In this document: piece after piece, positions 58,699 to 64,000 of the stretch
Numbering within the stretch: position 1 is the stretch's first letter
Layout of the letters: each line of letters begins with the position of its first letter
Position numbers and translations under genes: made by a program
Assembly: GCF_022229015.1 (NCBI RefSeq)
Contig: NZ_JAKKFF010000243.1
Coordinates: forward strand, 1 to 64,000
From: Micromonospora foliorum
GTDB lineage: Bacteria > Actinomycetota > Actinomycetes > Mycobacteriales > Micromonosporaceae
Reading direction: 5' to 3'
Length of the DNA: 64,000 nucleotides
The notes under the pieces: model-generated
What the model was told of the DNA's origin: nothing
The model's input: only the letters and a program-made list of their open reading frames with translations
The model's database searches: none

Positions 58699-61600
58699 TC
58701 ACTTTCCGTACAGCTCGAATTCGTAGAGCGAGAACCCGTACGAGGTGGCCCGCTTGACCCCGTACACCCGCACGTAGCGGGCGGTGACCGGGGCGAAGGT
58801 GGCGTTGTCGACGCCGCCGTCGCCGGTGGTGGTGGCGAACACCGGCGTCCAGGAGGTGCCGTCGCCGGAGACCTCGATCCGGTACGAGGTGCCGTGCGCG
58901 GCTTCCCAGCGCAGCACGGCCCGGCTGACGCTGCGGGCCGCGCCGAGGTCCACCCGCAGCCACTGGTTGTCGTTGTAACTGCTGGCCCACCGGCTGCTCA
59001 GGCTGCCGTCGACCGCCTTGTCCGGGGTGTGGCTGGTCAGGAACTGGGTGCTCGACGCGGTGGTCGGACGGCCCTGCGCCAGGTTGGTGACGTCGTCACC
59101 ACGGCGCGCCGGGAACGAGACGACCTGCTGGTAGGTGGGGCGGTTCTGCCAGGCGATCAGCGGGTGGGTGATGCCGCCGAGCCCGGACTGGGCGATCGAG
59201 TCGGCGCACCACTGGTCGCCGGCCCCGCAGGACTTGTCGCCCGGGTAGACCGTGGTGGCCGGCACCGCGGCGGCCTGGCCGAGCGTGTCGAGCAGGGCCT
59301 GCCGGCACGCGCCGAGGTTGCCGTTGCCGCAGTACGCGCGGCCCAGCCCACCGGCCACCGGGTCGCCGAGCACGGTGCGCAGGTCCTTGTCGACGTAGCC
59401 CCACCAGCCGTACTGGAACGACGAGCCCTTGTGCGCCTGACCCTGCAACGCCCAGCTCGCGGCGCCGTCGCGCCCGCCGTTCTGGCCGCCTGACGGCGCC
59501 TCGTTCACCTCGATGGCGTCGACCAGCGCCGCGTAGAGGTCCGGCCCGAGGCCGGGGCGGAACTGCGCCGAGGCCAGCAGCGGCCACCAGGCGTCGAAGA
59601 TCCGGATGGCGTCGGCGTGCTGGTAGACCTTGGAGCCGGGGGACGTCTCCACCCGGCGGGCCCCGGCCTGCTGCCACGCGCGCAGCTTGCCCACCGCGTC
59701 GGCCAGCGCCGGATCCGTGACCGGCGTGCTGTCCAGCACCCGCAGCAGGTCGCCGAGAACCTGCTGGCCGCGCAGGTCGATCACCGCCGCATCCGCCATG
59801 ATCTTGACGACGTCGGCGCGGCCGAGCTTGCGCTGGGCGATCGCCGCACGCACCGGGCCGTCGAGCAGCTGACCCCGGTGTACGGAGCCGAAGCTGAAGT
59901 TGCCGTCCGCGGCCCCGAAGTCCCGCGCCTGCTTGTTGTTCCAGCTGACGTAGTAGTCCTGGTTGACCGACTGCGGATGCGCCGACGCCGGGGCGTATGT
60001 GGCGTCGTTGGTGTCCGGGTTCCAGCCGGCCCACTCGTACGCCGGTTCGGCCTTGGTGGGCAGGTTCGGGTCGGCCGTGGCCGGACGGACCGGGTTCGAG
60101 CCGGAGTTGAAGTACGCCGCCTCGGTCGAGTTGACGTAGAACCAGTTGAACGCGTACCCGACGGTGGCCGCGGACGCCTGGAAGGCCGCCGCGCTGCCCA
60201 TCGCCGACGGGTCGTTGTATGCCTGGAAGCCGATCGCCGAGTCAGCCTCGTGCCGGTAGGTCGAGCGCAGTTTGGTGAACGCGGTCGGATGGCCGTTGAC
60301 CAGGCCCCGGTGGGCCACCAACCCGTACCTGGTGCGCAGCGCGCGCAGCGTGTACGAGCCGGCCGGGGTGGAGTCGGCCAGCGTCGGGGACCAGGAGTTG
60401 CGCTGCTCCAGCGCCTCCATGGCGAGGCACTGCCCGTGGTAGAGGTAGCGGTTGGTGCGCAGCGTCGGGGCGCTGCCGTCGGTGGTGCACAGCGGCACCG
60501 CGTACGTGTCGGTGAGGTCCTGGGAGGCGGAGGTCGCGCTCCACGCGTAGTCCTGGCCGCGGCCGAGCAGCACGTAGAGGTTGAGCCCAGCGAACGCGGC
60601 GCCGCGGGCGCTGATGCCCGGCCCCTGCAACTCCTGGAGCATCAGCAACTGCGGCGCGAAGTAGCCGGTCTGCGGCCCGAACACGGCCACCGGGTTGCCG
60701 GTGGTGGTGTGCCGTCCGGAGACCACGACCGCGTTGGACATGCCGTGCGCGCGCAGGTTGGCCAGGCCGCCGAGCAGCCCCGGGGTGGCGGTGCTGGCGC
60801 CGGTGCGGGCGGCGGCCCCGCCGGTGGCGTCGTAGGCGAGAGGTTCGGCGACCACCGAGCCGGCGTCGGGGAGCACCGCGCTGGTCGCGCCGGGTGGCGT
60901 CGCCCCGTACGGGAAGCTCTGCCCGTCGTGCAGGGTGAGCACGGTCTCCGGGTCGTTCTGCGAGCGGAACGCCGCCCACACCCGGTCGCCCTCGGCGGCA
61001 CCGTACTTGGCCCGGGCGGCCACCCGGACCAGCGCGGACTGGATCTCGCTACCGCCGCCCCCGCCGAAGAGCCCGCCGACGACGCCGGCGGTGGCGATGA
61101 GGTCGGTCATGGTGAAGTGCGTCGGCTTGCCGGCGCCGGCGAGCACGTACTCGCCCGGGTAGTTGTCCTCGGCGATCGACTTGTCGATGTAGGCGTTGAT
61201 GCCGGCGATGTAGTCGACCACGTCGGTGTAGAGCTGCTGGCCCCGGGCGCCCTTGAGGCGCAGCGCGTCCACCTGGGCCTGCAGGTCCGCCTCGGAGTAG
61301 GGCGAGTTGGCCCAGATGCTCTGCTCCAGCTCCCGGTTGCCGGGCGCGCCGCCGGCGAACGAGGTGAGCGTGCCGCGACCGGCGTGCCGCAGCAGGTCCA
61401 TCACCCAGAGCCGGTCCTGGGCCCCGGCGTAGCCGGCGCCGAACATGGTGCCGGCGCGGGTGGTGCCGGTGACGTGCGGGACGCCGGTGGCCTTGTCCCG
61501 CACGATGGTGACGTCCGCGCGCGGCGAGACGGTGCTCTCGACCTGCGCGGCCGGGACGCCGAACGAGGCGTCGTTGTAGAAGTGGGCGATCTGCTCGTCG

Positions 61601-61884
61601 GTCAGCCCGGCGTAGTTGTAGACCAGGTTCGCGTACTCGTCGAGCTGGTCGCTGGAGTGCGCCGGGCGGGTGCCGAGTGCCTGGTGCGCCAGGATGGCGA
61701 CCAGGGTGGCGTTGCCGTTCTGCCCAGGGGGCAGGATGTCGGCACACTGGCCGAGGCAGTAGTCGTTGGCGGCGAACGTTGTGGCGGCCAGCGCCGGTGA
61801 CGGCGGGGTCACCGTCAGGACGCTCGCGGTCAGGACGGCGGCGGTGAACGCCGCGAGCCGGTTACGGGCAGCGGGACGGGGCAT
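58699..61884 (-). CDS. Secreted penicillin acylase-family amidohydrolase with F5/8C domain
   Basis: A 1061-residue exported Ntn hydrolase. The signal peptide ends near PALAAT (residue ~34). The alpha-chain region has DVTIVRDKATGVPHVTGTTR and FGAGYAGAQDRLW. Autoprocessing would expose Ser383 of AHGMSNAVVVSGRHTTTGNP, the beta-chain nucleophile. Later blocks include LNLYVLLGRGQDYAWSATSA and NQDYYVSWNNKQA. The C-terminal ~130 residues are a discoidin/F5-8C-type domain (SSTQFLTSHTPDKAVDGSLS, RYVRVYGVK) that probably binds a glycan. Family members cleave amides such as aculeacin, penicillin or N-acyl homoserine lactones. GGAGG precedes the ATG. Confidence 0.9.
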   Translation of the reverse strand: MPRPAARNRLAAFTAAVLTASVLTVTPPSPALAATTFAANDYCLGQCADILPPGQNGNATLVAILAHQALGTRPAHSSDQLDEYANLVYNYAGLTDEQIAHFYNDASFGVPAAQVESTVSPRADVTIVRDKATGVPHVTGTTRAGTMFGAGYAGAQDRLWVMDLLRHAGRGTLTSFAGGAPGNRELEQSIWANSPYSEADLQAQVDALRLKGARGQQLYTDVVDYIAGINAYIDKSIAEDNYPGEYVLAGAGKPTHFTMTDLIATAGVVGGLFGGGGGSEIQSALVRVAARAKYGAAEGDRVWAAFRSQNDPETVLTLHDGQSFPYGATPPGATSAVLPDAGSVVAEPLAYDATGGAAARTGASTATPGLLGGLANLRAHGMSNAVVVSGRHTTTGNPVAVFGPQTGYFAPQLLMLQELQGPGISARGAAFAGLNLYVLLGRGQDYAWSATSASQDLTDTYAVPLCTTDGSAPTLRTNRYLYHGQCLAMEALEQRNSWSPTLADSTPAGSYTLRALRTRYGLVAHRGLVNGHPTAFTKLRSTYRHEADSAIGFQAYNDPSAMGSAAAFQASAATVGYAFNWFYVNSTEAAYFNSGSNPVRPATADPNLPTKAEPAYEWAGWNPDTNDATYAPASAHPQSVNQDYYVSWNNKQARDFGAADGNFSFGSVHRGQLLDGPVRAAIAQRKLGRADVVKIMADAAVIDLRGQQVLGDLLRVLDSTPVTDPALADAVGKLRAWQQAGARRVETSPGSKVYQHADAIRIFDAWWPLLASAQFRPGLGPDLYAALVDAIEVNEAPSGGQNGGRDGAASWALQGQAHKGSSFQYGWWGYVDKDLRTVLGDPVAGGLGRAYCGNGNLGACRQALLDTLGQAAAVPATTVYPGDKSCGAGDQWCADSIAQSGLGGITHPLIAWQNRPTYQQVVSFPARRGDDVTNLAQGRPTTASSTQFLTSHTPDKAVDGSLSSRWASSYNDNQWLRVDLGAARSVSRAVLRWEAAHGTSYRIEVSGDGTSWTPVFATTTGDGGVDNATFAPVTARYVRVYGVKRATSYGFSLYEFELYGK

Positions 61885-62106
61885 GGCGATCCTCCGGGGA
61901 CGCGGAGTCGGGCCGTTCGGTCACGCCCGGCTTCCGGTGCCGACGTCTCGCCCTCCGCGCCCGGGCGTTCCGCCAGGAGGTGAGAGTGACTCGCATCTAT
62001 CTCCCGGCAATGATCGACGCAGGACCCCCGCCCGGGATACCCGTCGTTCACCACGCGCCAATGCCGACGTTTCGCCGCCTTCCGCCACCGCTAATCGCCA
62101 GCCGCC

Positions 62107-62607
62107 TCAGGCGGACCGCCGGACGGTATCGCCGCTGCGGAGGGCGTCCAACTCGGCGACGTACATCGCCTGCATGCGGTCGTAGTGCCCGACCAGCAGC
62201 ATGACCTCCTCGACGCTGTAGCCCTCGACGAGCCGCTCCGCCCGCTCGGCGAACCGCTCGTACGGTCGCTCCAACTCGGCGATCCGCTCCGGCCGCAGGG
62301 CGACGATCACCCGCCGCCGGTCCGCCGGATCGCGCTCGGCCGTCACGTAGCCCGCCTGCTGGAGCCGGCGGAGCATGCTGGTCACCGCCCCGGTGGTGAG
62401 GTTGGTCCGCTCGGCGACCTGGCCCGCGGTGGCGGATCCGACGTCCGCCAGGTAGTCCAGGCACTCAAGGTCGCTCACGGTGAGGCCCAGCCGCTCCGCG
62501 ATGGCGTACCGGAACACCATGGACAGCCGCGACATCTCCCGTCCGGCACGCATGAGGTCGTCGATCGCGGACGCACGGGCCGGCTCGTGGGACATGCCCG
62601 CAATCAT
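62107..62607 (-). CDS. MarR-family transcriptional regulator
   Basis: A 166-residue regulator. The winged helix has LTVSDLECLDYLADVGSATA, GQVAERTNLTTGAVTSMLRR and LQQAGYVTAERDPADRRRVI, with the DxRR wing typical of MarR. Helices at both ends form the dimer interface. ATG 62607 overlaps the monooxygenase stop (ATGA), so the two genes are coupled; ATG 62595 is an alternative. The inverted repeat at 63858-63874 before the operon is the likely site of autoregulation. Confidence 0.92.
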   Translation of the reverse strand: MIAGMSHEPARASAIDDLMRAGREMSRLSMVFRYAIAERLGLTVSDLECLDYLADVGSATAGQVAERTNLTTGAVTSMLRRLQQAGYVTAERDPADRRRVIVALRPERIAELERPYERFAERAERLVEGYSVEEVMLLVGHYDRMQAMYVAELDALRSGDTVRRSA

Positions 62608-63851
62608 CCCTCCGGCACGGTGACCCGGTGCAGCCGAGGTAACACGCGGGTCAGCACCCAGTGGGGTGCGGCAGCTCCCCCGGTGAGTCGGCGCATCAGC
62701 CTGGCGGCGGTGTCGACCGCACGGAAGGCATAGGGCACCATCTCGTCCTGGTAGCTGGCGATCGCCTCCTCCACCGACGTGCCGCTGGCCCGGGCCTCGA
62801 CCAGCTTGTGGCCGAGCACGGCGGCGTCACGCAGCGCGGTGTTGCCGCCGTGAGCGCCGAACGGCGGCATGACGTGCACGGCGTCGCCCATCATCGTCGC
62901 CCGGGGCACCGCCCACCGGCGCGGGCGCTGGCCGGTGGCGAAGAGGTTGAGCACCGTGGCGTCCAACTCGGCCGTGCCGACCAGCCGCCGGATGACCGGG
63001 TGGAAGTCCATGCTCATCCCGGAGGCCAGTCTCCACAGCGCCAGCAGGTCGCCCCGGATGCCCATGGGCACCTCCTCCTGCCGGAGCAGCAGTCCCCACA
63101 TGACGTAGTCGTCGCCGGTGGGCGCATAGCTGCCCGGGGCCAGGCGCGCGAACGCCTCCGGCGGGCTCTCGCCGAACCGCATGGAGGTGAAGAAGAAGGC
63201 GCGGCCCGGCCGGTCGGCGATGGCCAGGACCCCGCTGGTACGCAGCGCGTCCGGGATGATGCTCTCGCCGTTACGCCAAAGGGGCGACCGGCCGTAGATG
63301 CCCGCCATCGGGGTGTTCGCCGGGTCGGCGTCCGGCATGATCTGCGCGCGCAGCGCCGAGCCGACGCCGTCCGCGCCCACGACGACGGTTGCCGCGGCGG
63401 CCCCGCCGTCGGAGAACCGCAGCAGCAACCGTGCCGGGTCGTCGCTGTCCACCGCGACGGCGTCCTTGCCGTAGTGGATACGCCCGTCCAGTCCGGACTG
63501 CAGGATCGACCGCAGGGTCAGCCGGTCGACCTGGCGGGTCGCGTGCGGCTCGTCCTTGAAGGTGATGGTGAATGCGTCCCGCAGCCGGCTGTCGGTGAAG
63601 CGCAGGTGCCCGCCGGGCTCGTCTCCCGTGGTCAGCGCCAGGTTGTACAGCGAGCGGGGCAGGCTCTCGCGCAGCGCCTCCAGGCCGTACCGGTCGAGAA
63701 TGATCCGGTAGCCCTGCCGCCGGACGAAGGGGCCCGGGTCCCGCTCGTAGACGTGCACGTCGATGCCGGCGCGCATCAGGTACTGGGCGAGGCAGAGGCC
63801 GGAGAGGCCGGCGCCGGCGATTGCCACCGAGAAGTCCGTTGATACGCGCAT
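62604..63851 (-). CDS. FAD-dependent monooxygenase (group A)
   Basis: A 415-residue flavoprotein hydroxylase. The FAD-binding motif is VAIAGAGLSGLCLAQYLMRA. The DG motif is VVVGADGVGSALRAQIMP, and the GD motif is TMMGDAVHVMPPFGAHGGNT. The family acts on phenols, tetracyclines and similar aromatic compounds; no pathway context is visible here. It is the first gene of an operon with marR (4-bp overlap) and starts just downstream of a MarR-type operator, so induction by an aromatic substrate is plausible. Possible drug inactivation is inference only. Confidence 0.92.
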   Translation of the reverse strand: MRVSTDFSVAIAGAGLSGLCLAQYLMRAGIDVHVYERDPGPFVRRQGYRIILDRYGLEALRESLPRSLYNLALTTGDEPGGHLRFTDSRLRDAFTITFKDEPHATRQVDRLTLRSILQSGLDGRIHYGKDAVAVDSDDPARLLLRFSDGGAAAATVVVGADGVGSALRAQIMPDADPANTPMAGIYGRSPLWRNGESIIPDALRTSGVLAIADRPGRAFFFTSMRFGESPPEAFARLAPGSYAPTGDDYVMWGLLLRQEEVPMGIRGDLLALWRLASGMSMDFHPVIRRLVGTAELDATVLNLFATGQRPRRWAVPRATMMGDAVHVMPPFGAHGGNTALRDAAVLGHKLVEARASGTSVEEAIASYQDEMVPYAFRAVDTAARLMRRLTGGAAAPHWVLTRVLPRLHRVTVPEG

Positions 63852-63857
63852 GCAGTT

Positions 63858-63874
63858 ATCTTAATGACTAAGAT
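63858..63874. promoter_or_regulatory. MarR-type operator
   Basis: ATCTTA-ATGAC-TAAGAT is a perfect 6-bp inverted repeat (read on the other strand, ATCTTAGTCATTAAGAT). It lies 6 bp upstream of the monooxygenase ATG and also covers the stop codon of the LuxR-type gene upstream. AT content is far above the surroundings. It is typical of MarR boxes. Confidence 0.65.
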
Positions 63875-64000
63875 GATTCGGGCAAGGCCTTCGGTCGAGG
63901 CGCGGCAAGGGCGTCTCGTCTCGCCAGTTCTCGGCGTGAGGTGATGTCGAGCTTGCGGAAGATCTTGCGTAGGTGATAGTCCACCGTGCTCGGGCTGATG
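63868..64000 (-). CDS. C-terminus of a LuxR-family regulator
   Basis: Only the last 44 residues are inside the window. They read ISPSTVDYHLRKIFRKLDIT followed by S-R-R-E-L-A-R, the last two helices of a LuxR helix-turn-helix, then a polar tail ending PKALPESS. The stop lies within the MarR-type palindrome. The rest runs past the right edge; large LAL-type regulators have this form of C-terminus but the size cannot be known. Confidence 0.8.
   Translation of the reverse strand, partial: ISPSTVDYHLRKIFRKLDITSRRELARRDALAAPRPKALPESS

Noticed and set aside
59617-61800. A 727-codon open frame on the plus strand inside the acylase gene
   Set aside because: Low-complexity Gly/Arg/Val composition and no motif; a shadow of the acylase.

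Overview
The window is high-GC DNA of actinobacterial type. The protein families point the same way: MmyB-like regulator with SDR, SigE-family and SigB/F-type sigma factors, two GAF-ANTAR proteins, DUF6766, DUF427, DUF3618, a large ATP-binding LuxR regulator and many GTG starts. A filamentous actinomycete, possibly of the Micromonosporaceae, is the best guess; the family assignment is inference. There are no rRNA, tRNA, CRISPR or phage structural genes and no complete insertion sequence. The layout is that of an accessory chromosomal region rich in regulator/target pairs, secreted enzymes and stress genes.

1-16 kb: a row of small regulator/target units. They are a DapA-like lyase with a PucR regulator, HxlR with an alpha/beta hydrolase, SDR with MmyB, TetR with a quinone oxidoreductase, LysR with GNAT, and a GntR regulator. 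Several have a clear inverted or direct repeat between the divergent genes. A secreted BNR_4-type enzyme sits at 3.8-5.1 kb. At 5.2-7.1 kb lies a SigE-family sigma factor whose membrane partner and upstream lipoprotein share a four-cysteine extracellular domain, three copies in all. This is the most novel-looking system in the window.

14.8-20 kb: a GT1-type glycosyltransferase, an NAD kinase-like protein lacking the GGDGT half, a secreted GH76 enzyme and an epoxide hydrolase.

20.4-36.9 kb: a general-stress neighbourhood. It has DUF6766, two STAS proteins without the phosphorylatable serine, an M20 peptidase, Mn-catalase, two GAF-ANTAR proteins and a SigB/F-type sigma factor. The sigma gene is divergent from a zinc dehydrogenase that carries a near-consensus SigB/F promoter (26929-26953). 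Glutamine synthetase, HflX, a Ser/Thr kinase, a fatty-acid desaturase and a three-gene envelope set (small membrane protein, phage-holin-like, DUF3618) follow.

37.2-45 kb: a metal-homeostasis island. It contains a CmtR-like ArsR sensor with a short CDF-like transporter, an MFS exporter, a second ArsR sensor divergent from a P1B-4 ATPase, and a CopB-type (CPH) copper ATPase preceded by a CsoR-type palindrome. No csoR gene is in view.

45-64 kb: a pentapeptide-like repeat protein, a TPR-like protein, a microbial poly(ADP-ribose) glycohydrolase-like enzyme and a large LuxR regulator lead to a 2062-residue modular secreted subtilase. Next come a decayed quinone oxidoreductase beside a palindrome, msrA, a TetR regulator and a secreted penicillin/AHL-type acylase with an F5/8C domain. 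An FAD monooxygenase-marR operon with a MarR-type operator follows, and the C-terminus of another LuxR regulator runs off the right edge.
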